64,000 nt of DNA from NCBI GenBank assembly GCA_002421685.1, contig DISB01000008.1, positions 124,001 through 188,000 on the forward strand, given 5' to 3'. Below, one piece after another: positions 1 to 9,573 of the stretch. The notes beneath the pieces were generated by a model, which was given only the letters and a program-made list of their open reading frames with translations, was not told the origin of the DNA and did no database searches. Source of the DNA: Bacteroidetes bacterium UBA6221. Lineage in GTDB: Bacteria; Bacteroidota; Bacteroidia; Chitinophagales; Chitinophagaceae. The translations under genes and the position numbers were made by a program. The stretch's first letter is position 1; every line of letters begins with the position of its first letter.

Positions 1-1
1 C

Positions 2-511
2 AAGAATGTATTTGCCATGATGTGGGCTACCAAAACCGTATATACCAATATATTTGAGCGTAAGACGGAAGTAGAACCCCGTTTTACCAAAAATTTGCCC
101 GACTGGGACAGTTTCGACCGCTTCGCGCATAGCTGGGGACCAAGGATATTCTGGGCGGCAGCATATACAGCTTTTTATATCTATTTTGCCACATCGTGGT
201 GGATGTTCCTGCTGCTTCCCATACATTTCACCATCGGGCCAATACACGGAGCTATTATCAACTGGTATGCCCACAAATATGGTTATAAAAACTTTCAGCT
301 GAAAAGTACTGCCGTTAACCTGATGCCCGTGGATATTATCATGCTGGGTGAGGGATATCACAATAATCACCACAAGCGCGCCTCTCACCCCAACTTTGGC
401 ATACGTAAGTACGAGCTTGACCCCGTTTACCCATTTATCAAACTTTTCAACGCAACAGGCATTATCAAACTAAAAAAGCTACCCGAAAAGTTTATTGAAA
501 CGGATTTTTAA
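2..511 (+). CDS. Fatty-acid (acyl-CoA/acyl-lipid) desaturase, C-terminal part
   Basis: Membrane di-iron desaturase that puts a double bond into fatty-acyl chains. The reading frame is open to the left edge (first full codon at base 2), so the start and the first histidine boxes lie outside the window; a Met at 17 is internal. Visible are two hydrophobic segments, the WYAHKYGYKNF stretch and the last histidine box HNNHHKR near bases 359-379, which supplies iron ligands in the stearoyl-CoA desaturase (OLE1/DesC) family. About 169 residues are present of a family usually 240-330 long. Family assignment is firm; substrate is unknown. Confidence 0.88.
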   Translation, partial: KNVFAMMWATKTVYTNIFERKTEVEPRFTKNLPDWDSFDRFAHSWGPRIFWAAAYTAFYIYFATSWWMFLLLPIHFTIGPIHGAIINWYAHKYGYKNFQLKSTAVNLMPVDIIMLGEGYHNNHHKRASHPNFGIRKYELDPVYPFIKLFNATGIIKLKKLPEKFIETDF

Positions 512-521
512 ACCTGCGAAT

Positions 522-788
522 TCACTTGGCAGAATATATCATACAATTTACTTCCAACTCACCCTTTTCAGGCTTATGAGTATAAACAAGTTCCGCTTTA
601 AATTCATTGCATAATCGTTGCACTTTTGAATAGTTTGTTTTCTGTCCCACCTTCCTGTATTGTTGGGAATAAGATAACGTATCGTCACCCTCAATATTAT
701 ATACATCACATGAACAGGAATAAGTAGGAGTGCAGGAATAAAAAAATGAGGTTATAACCAACAAGGTTAGAATATGTAGGGGTTTCAT
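522..788 (-). CDS. Small putative lipoprotein, function unknown
   Basis: An 88-residue protein with an N-terminal hydrophobic stretch and a lipobox-like FYSC, Cys19 being the likely lipidated residue. The mature part is polar and cysteine-rich at its start (SCSCD). It converges on the desaturase with a gap of only about 10 bases. I do not recognise a family. Signal-peptide architecture supports a real, envelope-anchored protein. Confidence 0.6.
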   Translation of the reverse strand: MKPLHILTLLVITSFFYSCTPTYSCSCDVYNIEGDDTLSYSQQYRKVGQKTNYSKVQRLCNEFKAELVYTHKPEKGELEVNCMIYSAK

Positions 789-829
789 AAGAAAAGATTA
801 TAAGATCATTCTGCAAATACAATGCCAGA

Positions 830-1612
830 CTATTCCACTGCCAACTGTTGCAAATACGCAACCGCTTTTTTCAGTCTGCTGCCGTACCAGCTGAACATTT
901 CGCCATCAACCAGTTTTACTTCCACATCCGGCAATACAGCTTTCACTTCCGCTATATGTTGTTCTTTGAACGGGAAAGGTTCTGATGAAAGGAGTATTAA
1001 TTCGGGATTGTATGTTTTCAGTTCCTCCAATGTTAATTCTGGATAGCGTTCTCTATCAGCCAGTACATTCTGCCAGCCCATAGTTTGTATCATGCTGTGT
1101 ATGAAGGTGTCCCTGCCGATACTCATCCACGGGTCGCGCCAAATGAAGTAGGCTACACGTTTAGGCTTCGTAGCTTTGTTCAGGTCGTTAAACCCTTGTA
1201 TAATCTCTTCTACCAATTGGTTGGCCTTGCCTTCCATACCTGTTACCTGCCCCAATGCTTGCATCATATTGACAGCCTGCGGCAGGTTGTGTATATCGCT
1301 TATCCATACCGGAAATTCCTTAGCCAGTTCTTCTACCTGCTCTTTTTCGTTCTCTTCTTTATTGGCTATTATCAGGTCGGGCTTGAGGCTGCGTATTTTT
1401 TCAATATCCAGCTTTTTAGTGCCACCTACCCGCTCTTTATTCCTGAACCACTCTTCGGGATGAATACAAAACTTCGTAATACCTACCACTTCTTTATCCA
1501 GCCCCAGGTCGTACAATAGTTCCGTTTGTGATGGTACTACACTCACTATTCGCTCGGGATAATAATTGAATGTCACCTCCCTGCCTAACTGATCTATAAC
1601 CGTACGTTGCAT
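830..1612 (-). CDS. Cobalamin/iron-chelate type substrate-binding protein (helical-backbone metal receptor)
   Basis: A 260-residue protein of the BtuF/FhuD class (periplasmic binding fold type III). The N-terminal PERIVSVVPSQTELLYDLGL and the later KPDLIIANKEEN strand-turn pattern are typical. Members bind vitamin B12, haem or siderophore complexes for ABC import. No signal peptide is visible at this start, so either it is cytoplasmic, as seen in some Bacteroidota copies, or the export signal is absent. The ATG overlaps the stop of the upstream membrane-protein gene by one base (TAATG), implying translational coupling. No permease or ATPase gene is next to it. Confidence 0.8.
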   Translation of the reverse strand: MQRTVIDQLGREVTFNYYPERIVSVVPSQTELLYDLGLDKEVVGITKFCIHPEEWFRNKERVGGTKKLDIEKIRSLKPDLIIANKEENEKEQVEELAKEFPVWISDIHNLPQAVNMMQALGQVTGMEGKANQLVEEIIQGFNDLNKATKPKRVAYFIWRDPWMSIGRDTFIHSMIQTMGWQNVLADRERYPELTLEELKTYNPELILLSSEPFPFKEQHIAEVKAVLPDVEVKLVDGEMFSWYGSRLKKAVAYLQQLAVE

Positions 1613-1968
1613 TAGTCAAACTTTTTAAAATAGAGCATACTGATAATCGTGAAAACAATATCCGCTGGAAACAGTACGTCCGTAAAATATACCCTGCTCA
1701 TCTCATCGTCCAGCATAAACCGCATCCAGAGGTTGACCGTTGTCAATGCCATATAGGTAATGGCCGCCCATTTTTTCATATCGCAAACAAACAACCAGGA
1801 TGCGGTATATAACAACATTATCAACGGTTGGGCCAATATCATCCCACCCACAGGTTCCGCTATTGCATCATAAACAAGATAGACCAGGTAAACGACATGG
1901 GCCAGTCCTATCAGCGGGAAAGCGATGGGTGGCTTTTGCCAGATACGTTTATAGAATGGTGCGCTCAT
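1612..1968 (-). CDS. Small integral membrane protein, function unknown
   Basis: A 118-residue protein with about four hydrophobic segments (around residues 15-35, 42-63, 68-85 and 95-113) joined by short loops. It sits in the middle of a tight three-gene minus-strand run: its ATG directly abuts the stop codon of the cystathionine beta-synthase-like gene (TAAATG), and its own stop overlaps the next start by one base. I do not recognise a family. Confidence 0.7.
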   Translation of the reverse strand: MSAPFYKRIWQKPPIAFPLIGLAHVVYLVYLVYDAIAEPVGGMILAQPLIMLLYTASWLFVCDMKKWAAITYMALTTVNLWMRFMLDDEMSRVYFTDVLFPADIVFTIISMLYFKKFD

Positions 1969-3339
1969 TTACTTGCTCAGGGCATTGATAATATCGTACT
2001 TGGTAAGTATGTGGTACTGTCCGCTATCATCTTTGGCCAGTACAGCACCATTCTCTTTATTGATGAAATTACCCAGCCTGTCCAGCCTAAGCGACAATTC
2101 TACTACGGGTAGCGGAGCATCCATCACATCTGCCACGTTAAAGTCTTTCACCTCGTAGTTATCTATCATCCGCTTGAAGAGGCTCACCTGCGTTACCGAC
2201 CCTGTTATATTGCCTTCCTTCATTACGGGAATCTGCTCTATATCATATTTCTTCATCAGGTCTATCGCCTGGCTTACTTTGGCATCTTCGTCTATGGTTA
2301 CCAATCGACGGCGGCCCAGGCCACCCAGCAGGTCGCGCACAGTTTCCACATCCAGGAAACCCCTGTCCAGCATCCACTCATCATTATACACTTTACCTAC
2401 ATACCGACTGCCGTGGTCGTGGAAGATAACCACCACCAGGTCGGTAGACTTCAGTTTGTCTTTTAGTTGGTGCAGGCCAGCTATAGCACTACCTGCGGAA
2501 TAACCCACAAATATGCCCTCGTCCTTGGTGATCTTACGCGCCATTACAGCGCCATCCTTATCCGTTACCTGCTCAAAGTGGTCTGCCACCTCGCGTATAT
2601 AGTTCTTAGGCAGAAAATCTTCGCCTATGCCTTCAGTAATATAGCTGTGCACCTCGTTCATATCCAACTCCCCGGTACGGTGCCATTTGGTAAGCAATGA
2701 CCCGTAGCTGTCTATTGCCCATACCTTGATATTGGGATTCTTCTCCTTCAAGTATTTACCCGTACCAGTAAGTGTACCACCCGTACCTGTAGCCACTACC
2801 AGGTGGGTGATTTTGCCTTCAGTCTGCTCCCATATTTCAGGGCCGGTCTGCTCATAATGCGCATCGCGGTTAGCCAGGTTGTCATATTGGTTTACGTACC
2901 AACTGTTGGGTATTTCCCTTGCCAAACGTGCAGATACAGAATAGTAAGAACGCGGGTCTTCCGGCTCTACATCGGTAGGGCATACAATCACTTCAGCACC
3001 AAAGGCCTTCAGTATATCCACTTTCTCCTTGCTCTGCTTGTCGGTAGTGGTGAAGATGCATTTGTAACCACGGGCTATAGCGCCCAGCGCCAGGCCCATA
3101 CCCGTATTGCCTGATGTTCCCTCGATAATAGTACCGCCCGGTTTAATTAATCCCTGCTGTTCAGCCACGTCCAGCATTTTTATGGCCATACGGTCTTTTA
3201 TAGAGTTGCCGGGGTTGAAATATTCCACTTTGGCATATACAGGGCATGGCAGGCTGGCAGTTACTTTGTTCAGCCTTACCAGGGGTGTATTACCTATGGT
3301 TTGCAGAATACTGTCATATACTTTCTTATCGGGAGTCAT
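1969..3339 (-). CDS. Cystathionine beta-synthase / cysteine synthase-like PLP enzyme with C-terminal CBS domains
   Basis: A fold-type II PLP enzyme that beta-replaces the hydroxyl of (acetyl)serine with sulfide or homocysteine. The catalytic lysine is in NSIKDR (Lys48), the substrate loop is GTSGNTG (residues 74-80) and the phosphate-binding loop is GTGGTLTGTG (185-194). From about residue 340 there is a pair of CBS repeats, the layout of eukaryotic-type CBS (456 residues). The ATG at 3339 is chosen over an upstream in-frame start because an AGGA lies 6-9 bases before it and the protein begins at the family's usual point. First gene of a three-gene run. Cystathionine versus cysteine synthase activity cannot be told from sequence alone. 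Confidence 0.88.
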   Translation of the reverse strand: MTPDKKVYDSILQTIGNTPLVRLNKVTASLPCPVYAKVEYFNPGNSIKDRMAIKMLDVAEQQGLIKPGGTIIEGTSGNTGMGLALGAIARGYKCIFTTTDKQSKEKVDILKAFGAEVIVCPTDVEPEDPRSYYSVSARLAREIPNSWYVNQYDNLANRDAHYEQTGPEIWEQTEGKITHLVVATGTGGTLTGTGKYLKEKNPNIKVWAIDSYGSLLTKWHRTGELDMNEVHSYITEGIGEDFLPKNYIREVADHFEQVTDKDGAVMARKITKDEGIFVGYSAGSAIAGLHQLKDKLKSTDLVVVIFHDHGSRYVGKVYNDEWMLDRGFLDVETVRDLLGGLGRRRLVTIDEDAKVSQAIDLMKKYDIEQIPVMKEGNITGSVTQVSLFKRMIDNYEVKDFNVADVMDAPLPVVELSLRLDRLGNFINKENGAVLAKDDSGQYHILTKYDIINALSK

Positions 3340-3932
3340 CGTTTGTCCTTTTAAATACGCGGCGAAGGTAAAAAAAATATAGTAGTCAGTCGTGAGTAGT
3401 AAGTCATGAGTAATGAGATGTATGTAATAAATCGTAAAGAACTCCATTTTGTTAACTACTGCACGGGTGGGTTAATCATTGGGAATATCCTGTTCCTGTG
3501 TTGGTTTGCAGATGAATACGTTACGACTAGTTTGTTAACTTTTGTTAACCCGGTACATGTTTTTTCAGAGAAAGTGCATTTAATAAAAATCCCCCCGTGA
3601 TAGCGGAGGGATGGAATATGGATGTTTATGCTTTTTCGTCCTGGCAGTGGCATGGGAGTACGGTTCTGTTTTACACATCAAAATTACATCATTTATATTA
3701 TATAAACAAATTAATTCAATTAATTCTACTAAGAATAACAGGCTGGCAGCTTACCGGATATGTGCTCAATAATCCCGGATATATATTTAACAGTACCGGT
3801 TATAAAGTGCATGTAGGTGGGGAAAATAGTTTAACTGAAATTCATTCCGGATTTACAACGCATGCAAATAGTTAACATCCCGGAAAAAGCCGAACATCCG
3901 CATTAAAGTAGGCATTATCAAAAAAAATAATC
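3340..3932. other. 593-base intergenic region
   Basis: No convincing gene. Next to the CBS-like gene lies a degenerate run of AGTCGTGAGTAGTAAGTCATGAGTAATGAG-like units (3387-3418). TTGTTAAC occurs twice, ten bases apart, near 3532-3549. A GC-rich hairpin lies at 3591-3610, and the rest is A+T-rich leader for the exported protein that starts at 3933. Short frames on both strands lack ribosome sites and recognisable sequence. Confidence 0.6.
3591..3610 (-). terminator. Possible terminator-like hairpin
   Basis: Read on the minus strand, CCCTCCG and CGGGGGG can pair (one G-T wobble) around a six-base loop and are followed by ATTTTTATT. No clear minus-strand gene ends here, so its role is uncertain. 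Confidence 0.3.
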
Positions 3933-5555
3933 ATGAAAAAACAATTTTTCAGAATCATCATGACATTTATTGCAAGCATTATTGCTTTGAGTCAGGTGAA
4001 TGCCCAATGCAATATTACGGGTTGGACAACGGTATGCGCAGGCGACCAAAAACAATATACAGTTACCGGTTTAGGTGGGTACATTCCTCAATTTAGTATA
4101 TATCCATCTTCTGCTTCAACAGGTGAATCGCGGGCAGGTGATGTATATACAGTTAATTGGAACAGCACGTTTTTTTCCGGCTGCACGGGTGTAGCATATG
4201 TAATTTGTACTAATGGTTTTCCAGGGCCGGGTAATACATGCAGCCTGGCAGTTACAGTCCACAAACAACCATCTTCAGGTGGAATATCAGGTCCATCAGT
4301 TGTAACACCGGTAAATGGCTATACGAATGAGCTTCCCGAAGTTGAGTATAGTGTTCCGGCAAGTTGTTACTCCAGTATCACCTGGACAACACCACTGGGT
4401 TGGAATATTATTTCGGGGCAAGGTACAACAAAAATAAAAGTGAAACCAGCCATTAACGCAGCATGCACAGGAACAATAACTGTAAATGTCAATGGCCAGA
4501 TTGGTGGCTGCGATAATACTGAAACCAAATCCGTTAGCAGGGACCCGGTGGCATTTGCTACAATTACCAACCATGTTCAATCCACGGGCAGTTGGCCTCC
4601 ACTGGAAATCTGCCCCGACGATGACATCATAATGGATTTTAGTGCGAGCAATTTCTGTAATTCAGCCCACAACAATGTGTATATAGAATTGGTTGAATGT
4701 GATGCAAGCTGGAATATCATAGGTACACGGCGGGGACTATGGCTTAACAGCAGTCAATACCAGGCATTAGGAGGACCAGTACATTTTGATGTAAGAAAAT
4801 TCGCAACAAATGCACTTGTACCGGCTTTTGCCATTAATGCCAGTAGTTTCTATGCATTGAAAATAGCAGTGGGTAGTCCACAATGGAATGAAAGAACCAT
4901 GCATATTGAAGTAAAAGCATCAGGTGGAGCTGCGCCGACCTTCGTTGATGCTCAACTGGTCTATCCGGTTCCTCCTGCCCCAGCCCCTCGTACAGTGAAG
5001 GCGATTTGGCAAGGTTATCCACTCAAGAATTATGAAATTATCTTCCAGACAGCAGACAATTGCAGTTTCCCCCTTTCTTCCGTGAATACCGTTACTCAAT
5101 TTATCAGTTGCTTTACGCCTACAATGCATAGCCCTGGTATGGTATACATGGACATAAGCGGTCTCCCGGCATTAAACAAGTTCAGGTACAAAGTACGTGA
5201 ATGTAATTGCGGGACATGGAGTAACTGGATGACTACCACGCCATGCATGTCGTTACCGAAACCGGGGCGTCCAAATAACGTTGCGGAAATAACTGAGGAT
5301 GTGATGAAATTTGAAGTCGCACCTAATCCGTTTGATAATATTCTGAATATCAGATTTAATCTTGAATCAGATTCGAAAATTGCGCTTAGGATAACAGATG
5401 TAACCGGCAAACTTGTATTATCATTAGATGAAAAATCATATGCCAGGGGAGAAAATGATATAAAAATCGAAACTACATCATTGAACCCAGGTGTATATAA
5501 TGTAATGATTATTACTGCGTCAGGAACAATCAATAACAAACTGGTCAAACTGTAA
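3933..5555 (+). CDS. Secreted protein with type A T9SS C-terminal sorting domain
   Basis: A 540-residue exported protein. Residues 1-24 form a signal peptide ending VNAQ. The body is rich in Cys, Gly and Thr with beta-sandwich-like segments resembling PKD/Ig-type modules. The last 75 residues begin VAPNPFDNILNIRF and contain DVTGKLVLS and LNPGVYNVMI, the pattern of the type A T9SS domain that directs export through the outer membrane and cell-surface attachment. No catalytic motif is visible, so an adhesive or structural role is only a guess. It is a stand-alone gene. Confidence 0.82.
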   Translation: MKKQFFRIIMTFIASIIALSQVNAQCNITGWTTVCAGDQKQYTVTGLGGYIPQFSIYPSSASTGESRAGDVYTVNWNSTFFSGCTGVAYVICTNGFPGPGNTCSLAVTVHKQPSSGGISGPSVVTPVNGYTNELPEVEYSVPASCYSSITWTTPLGWNIISGQGTTKIKVKPAINAACTGTITVNVNGQIGGCDNTETKSVSRDPVAFATITNHVQSTGSWPPLEICPDDDIIMDFSASNFCNSAHNNVYIELVECDASWNIIGTRRGLWLNSSQYQALGGPVHFDVRKFATNALVPAFAINASSFYALKIAVGSPQWNERTMHIEVKASGGAAPTFVDAQLVYPVPPAPAPRTVKAIWQGYPLKNYEIIFQTADNCSFPLSSVNTVTQFISCFTPTMHSPGMVYMDISGLPALNKFRYKVRECNCGTWSNWMTTTPCMSLPKPGRPNNVAEITEDVMKFEVAPNPFDNILNIRFNLESDSKIALRITDVTGKLVLSLDEKSYARGENDIKIETTSLNPGVYNVMIITASGTINNKLVKL

Positions 5556-5647
5556 AACAATTTTGATGTAACAAAATGGGCTATTTTCTATACTTGTAGC
5601 AATAAGTATGGGAGATAGCTCCTTAGTTACATAATGTTATCGACTCA

Positions 5648-5953
5648 TCATACCGCCATCAGCCTTTCCAGCGCAGTTTTCAGTTCTTCTGCACAGCTGA
5701 CGAGCATACAATCGTTAAGACCGAAAATGAAAAAATACTTAAGGGGCATGCGTAGTTTCTCCAATTGATTAGTGAGGGCTTCGTAGCCAGCCTGTCTGTC
5801 GTAGATGATCTTGCGGAATATCACTACGTTGTTTTCTTTCTCTGTCTGCAGTATTTCCCTACTGCTGAGCGGATTGCATACCACCGCCATTACGAGTTCT
5901 TTCCCACTCATTGTCTTCTCTATATGGTTGTAAACAAATGATGACAGTGCCAT
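5648..5953 (-). CDS. Hypothetical small protein
   Basis: A 101-residue protein starting at the ATG at 5953; an upstream TTG would add five residues. It is soluble with alternating hydrophobic beta/alpha segments such as ELVMAVVCNPLS and KYFFIFGLNDCMLV. No family is recognised. It is flanked by intergenic DNA on both sides, and no ribosome site is evident, which is common in Bacteroidota. Confidence 0.5.
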   Translation of the reverse strand: MALSSFVYNHIEKTMSGKELVMAVVCNPLSSREILQTEKENNVVIFRKIIYDRQAGYEALTNQLEKLRMPLKYFFIFGLNDCMLVSCAEELKTALERLMAV

Positions 5954-6091
5954 AAGCAATGGGGGCAAGATAAATATACTGTTTTAAACCCGCTGTTAAT
6001 ATACCTTAAACCCTATTTTAACATTTTATTTTATGTTGGAAGCAGCACAGTAATTGTTTGTCGATCTAAAACTAAGCGGAGAGGGCCTGTG

Positions 6092-8287
6092 CTACAGCAC
6101 CAATAAACCTTGTTTGTATAACGTATTGACAGGCTTGTTGTCCCAAAATAGTTCAAAATCTTCCATGCCCGCAGCTTCATAATCATCTTTTACCTGTTGT
6201 AGTGTAAGTGGTTTGGCATTGTGTATGGACAATTGCTGTAGCATGGCTGCCAGCCAGAGGCCCTGCGGCTTATCTACTGTTATATTGTAAACACCCTGTT
6301 TGTTGACAAAGGTCAGCGATGCTTTTTCGTATTGCTCTCCTTTCTTATTCTTAATAAATAATTCCACAGCGGGTTGTTTGCCCAGCCACACTACTTTGGA
6401 TGTTAGCTTGGCTATGCCCGGCTCCGCTTCTTCCAGCGCTTTAAATATAAAATCAGGTGGTATTGAAGTTTTGGGCACTTTGAAGTCGAACCATTTATGC
6501 AAGGGATAATCAAAACAGGCGCCGTGCATATAGTTGAGCAGCGATTTTTTCAGCCCGAAGTCAAAGCTATCGTGTTCTGCCCCGGTGGGGTCGGTAAATT
6601 CTATGTCATTGTTGGCAAATGTGCCGACGATATCGCTATCCTTCACTACCATATACTTTTCGGGCTGCAACCCTACAGGACTATGCGCCGTCATGGCAAA
6701 ACGATGCCAGTAGGCCGATTGCAACACGCCTGATCCGAACATTTGCCGCACCATCTCCAGCGAGTCTATAGTTTCCTGCGCTGTTTGCGTGGGGAAGCCG
6801 TACATCAGGTAGGCGTGCACCATAATGCCCGCCTCGGTAAAGTACTTATTGACACGGGCCACCTGTGCTACGGTTATACCTTTCTGTATCAGCGCAAGCA
6901 GGCGGTCGGAAGCCACCTCAAGTCCGCCCGAAACAGCAATGCAGCCTGATGCTTTAAGCAAAAAACAAAGGTCGCGGGTAAAACTCTTTTCAAAACGGAT
7001 ATTGGTCCACCAGTTAACCACCATACCCCGGCGGATGATTTCCAGCGCCAGTTCGCGCATGAGCGCCGGCGGTGCGGCTTCATCCACAAAATGGAAGCCT
7101 GTCTGCCCCGTCTGTTTTATTATTTCCTCCATCCTGTCGCACAGTATTTGCGCGGATATGGGTTCGTAGTTTTTGATATAGGGCAATGACACATCGCAGA
7201 AAGTACATTTGCCCCAGTAGCAGCCGTGCGCCATAGTCAGTTTGTTCCAGCGTCCATCGCTCCACAGGCTGTGCATGGGGTTGGTCACTTCTATGGCGGA
7301 GATATATTTATCCAGTAAAAAGTCACTGTAATCGGGCGTACCCACCTGCCCTTGTCTATAATCTTTGCAGGAAGGATTGTCGAAGAAAACTACTTTGCCA
7401 TCTATCAGTGTAAAACTGCGTTTCAGTTCTTCTACAGTGCAATTGCCGTCTATATATTGCAGCAATTGCTCTATTGGTGTTTCGCCATCGTCGAGTGTAA
7501 CAAAGTCGAAGAACTCAAACACCCGCGGGTCTGACAAAGAGCGCAACTCGGTATTAGGAAAGCCCCCGCCCATTACTACTTTCACATGTGGATAATGCTG
7601 TTTCAGCCATTGCGCGCAACGGAAGGCAGCAAACAAATTGCCCGGAAAAGGAACAGACAAGGCTACCATGCGTGGCTGCACATCAGCCATCCTATCGTTC
7701 AGTATATCTGTCAACAGGCTATCTACATAACTATAGGGTTGCCGCAACGCATTGTACAACTCATCGAAGCTGTTGGCTGACCTGCCCAGCCTCTCCGCAT
7801 AGCGACTGAAACCGAAATGACTATCTACGCATTCCTGTATCAGGTCCGACAGGTCTTCGAGGTACATAGTAGCCAGGTGCTTGGCCTTATCCTGCATGCC
7901 CATGCTGCCGAATACAAGGTCAAGGCCTTCCAATTGAGCGAACCTGCCGGCCTCCGGCAAGAAATCCCTCTTGCAAATAAGGTGCGCCAGTGTAGGGTCT
8001 TTGCCCTGCAGGAAATGTATTACCGCATCTATGGTATTCATATAGTATTCCTGCAAAGCCAGTATACGTTGCGCATTTTCGCTCCACCCGGCTGTCTTGT
8101 CTATTTGCGCAAACAACCCGGTTAGCCCTTTTTTGCAGAACAGCGCCAGCGTCACTTCAATACCCAGGTCAGCCTGTACAGAAGGTATCTTTCTGGTATT
8201 CAGAAACCCTTTTAGGTAAGCCGTAGCAGGGTAAGGCGTGTTGAGCTGAGTAAACGGGGGTGTTATTAATAGTACCGGCGCAGTCAA
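6092..8287 (-). CDS. B12-binding-type radical SAM protein with a CX4CX2C cluster motif
   Basis: A 731-residue protein. The N-terminal region starts APVLLITPPFTQLNTPYPATAYLKGFL, as in cobalamin-binding radical SAM enzymes, and residues 205-280 resemble the B12-binding fold (KVVMGGGFPNTEL). The [4Fe-4S] motif is Cys356, Cys361 and Cys364 in GCYWGKCTFC, that is CX4CX2C instead of the usual CX3CX2C. Family members do radical methylations or rearrangements; the substrate is unknown. The only plausible start is a TTG at 8287, about 20 bases after a TAnnTTTG element, since no in-frame ATG precedes the conserved N-terminus. It is a single-gene unit. Confidence 0.85.
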   Translation of the reverse strand: MTAPVLLITPPFTQLNTPYPATAYLKGFLNTRKIPSVQADLGIEVTLALFCKKGLTGLFAQIDKTAGWSENAQRILALQEYYMNTIDAVIHFLQGKDPTLAHLICKRDFLPEAGRFAQLEGLDLVFGSMGMQDKAKHLATMYLEDLSDLIQECVDSHFGFSRYAERLGRSANSFDELYNALRQPYSYVDSLLTDILNDRMADVQPRMVALSVPFPGNLFAAFRCAQWLKQHYPHVKVVMGGGFPNTELRSLSDPRVFEFFDFVTLDDGETPIEQLLQYIDGNCTVEELKRSFTLIDGKVVFFDNPSCKDYRQGQVGTPDYSDFLLDKYISAIEVTNPMHSLWSDGRWNKLTMAHGCYWGKCTFCDVSLPYIKNYEPISAQILCDRMEEIIKQTGQTGFHFVDEAAPPALMRELALEIIRRGMVVNWWTNIRFEKSFTRDLCFLLKASGCIAVSGGLEVASDRLLALIQKGITVAQVARVNKYFTEAGIMVHAYLMYGFPTQTAQETIDSLEMVRQMFGSGVLQSAYWHRFAMTAHSPVGLQPEKYMVVKDSDIVGTFANNDIEFTDPTGAEHDSFDFGLKKSLLNYMHGACFDYPLHKWFDFKVPKTSIPPDFIFKALEEAEPGIAKLTSKVVWLGKQPAVELFIKNKKGEQYEKASLTFVNKQGVYNITVDKPQGLWLAAMLQQLSIHNAKPLTLQQVKDDYEAAGMEDFELFWDNKPVNTLYKQGLLVL

Positions 8288-8307
8288 AATAGCAATGCTT
8301 GAAGCTG

Positions 8308-8315
8308 CAAAGGTA
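8308..8315 (-). promoter_or_regulatory. Bacteroidota -7 element before the radical SAM gene
   Basis: TACCTTTG on the minus strand matches TAnnTTTG and lies 20 bases before the TTG start. No good -33 TTTG is seen at the usual spacing. Confidence 0.35.
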
Positions 8316-8317
8316 GG

Positions 8318-8365
8318 GTTAAAGGATCAATAGGGTAATACGTTAATAAGTTAATAGGTTGATAA
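8318..8365. repeat. Degenerate TTAATAGG-type tandem repeat
   Basis: Imperfect repetition of GTTAATAGG / GGTAATA / GTTAATAAG units. The same unit type, inverted, occurs at about 19000-19071. Confidence 0.45.
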
Positions 8366-8376
8366 GGCAAAATGGG

Positions 8377-8982
8377 TTACAGGACTGCATATTTATCGTT
8401 AATCATCTTTTGCAGTTTCTGTTTCCTGTCAAGCCATTCTTCTTTGATAATACTGAATACAGCCGTGTGGCGTGGTGAACCATCGCCAGTTAACATGTGG
8501 TTGCGCAACGTTCCCTCGTAGGTTGCGCCTATTCGTTGTATAGCACTTTGGGAGCGCAGGTTGAAATGGGCGGTTTTCAGTTGTACCCTGTTGGCCTCCA
8601 ACGTTTCGAAAGCATAGGACAGCAGCAATAGTTTACATTCCTCGTTATATCCCTTGCCCCAAACGGAGGATATATACCATGTCCAGCCAATCTCCAGGGT
8701 TTTATGTGTCGGGGTAAGTTCTCCCAGGCGTGTAGTGCCTATTATATCACCGGTTTCTTTATTGTAGATAACGAAGGGGTAATGCTGGTTTTTTTGTTTT
8801 AGGTCCAGCCCTTCTTGCAGAAAGTGGCGGATAATATTCTCATCCGCCCCGTTACGGCCGTAATACTCCCATATCTTAGGGTCTTTTGCCAGTGAAATAA
8901 GTATATCGAAATGTTCGTGTACTAGTGGGTGCAGCTCCACTTTTTGTCCTTCTAAAACGAGGGGGTCTTGTATCCAAGCCAT
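8377..8982 (-). CDS. GNAT-family N-acetyltransferase (RimJ/RimL type)
   Basis: Transfers an acetyl group from acetyl-CoA to an amine. It has the RimJ/RimL layout: VLEGQKVELHPLVHEHFD at the start, a TGDIIGTTRLGEL strand, and GWTWYISSVWGKGYNEECKLLLLSYAFE covering the acetyl-CoA binding loop, followed by RVQLKTAHFNLRSQSAIQRIGA, where a second-site arginine/asparagine helix is typical. The ATG at 8982 gives 201 residues and removes a 29-residue extension unlike the family. The natural substrate is unknown. Confidence 0.85.
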   Translation of the reverse strand: MAWIQDPLVLEGQKVELHPLVHEHFDILISLAKDPKIWEYYGRNGADENIIRHFLQEGLDLKQKNQHYPFVIYNKETGDIIGTTRLGELTPTHKTLEIGWTWYISSVWGKGYNEECKLLLLSYAFETLEANRVQLKTAHFNLRSQSAIQRIGATYEGTLRNHMLTGDGSPRHTAVFSIIKEEWLDRKQKLQKMINDKYAVL

Positions 8983-9181
8983 ACATGAAAATATCAGCTC
9001 ACAATTTATGATAAATAGCTTCATCTTCACTACCAGCGGCGGGGACCACTTATTGTATTCATCAGGCATTGAAAACCCCTATTGATAAATGTTGAGTATC
9101 AGCGACTTAGCGCCTTTAACAAAACAATTCCCTCGCATGCGTGTTGTATATACAGGCATTATTCACTAAAAAACATGTGTT

Positions 9182-9565
9182 ATGGAAAACATAGCGAAAA
9201 AACACGGCAAGTTATTATGCTTCACTCCTATGGCATTGTTTACCCTCTGGACGATATATTTCTTCGCATTGGTGCAGGAAGAAGTAGTGACGTCGAGTAT
9301 ATCCGACCATTTTGCATGGGTAACTGCAATGGTACAAAACTATACCAGCTTATGGATATCACTTAGTATCATTTGCGCAATAACGGGTATCATCCTGCTT
9401 TACTTTATTATACACCTGGCACGCATAAGGACTATGACCGCGGGCGATAAAATATTCTGGATGGTAATATTGACCACGTTCGGCGCATTCGCATTCATAG
9501 TGTTCTACTTTATAGAATTAAGGAACGAACCTACCTATGTAGACGTGTACCCGAGCATAGAGTAG
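9182..9565 (+). CDS. Small integral membrane protein, function unknown
   Basis: 127 residues with three hydrophobic segments (roughly residues 12-31, 55-80 and 90-112) and a charged tail. It runs towards the Maf gene with an 8-base gap between the two stops. No family is recognised. Confidence 0.65.
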   Translation: MENIAKKHGKLLCFTPMALFTLWTIYFFALVQEEVVTSSISDHFAWVTAMVQNYTSLWISLSIICAITGIILLYFIIHLARIRTMTAGDKIFWMVILTTFGAFAFIVFYFIELRNEPTYVDVYPSIE

Positions 9566-9573
9566 ATGAGGGG

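Noticed and set aside
3456..3875. Short frames on both strands before the exported protein gene
   Set aside because: No start signals, no recognisable sequence, and they overlap each other in A+T-rich spacer DNA.
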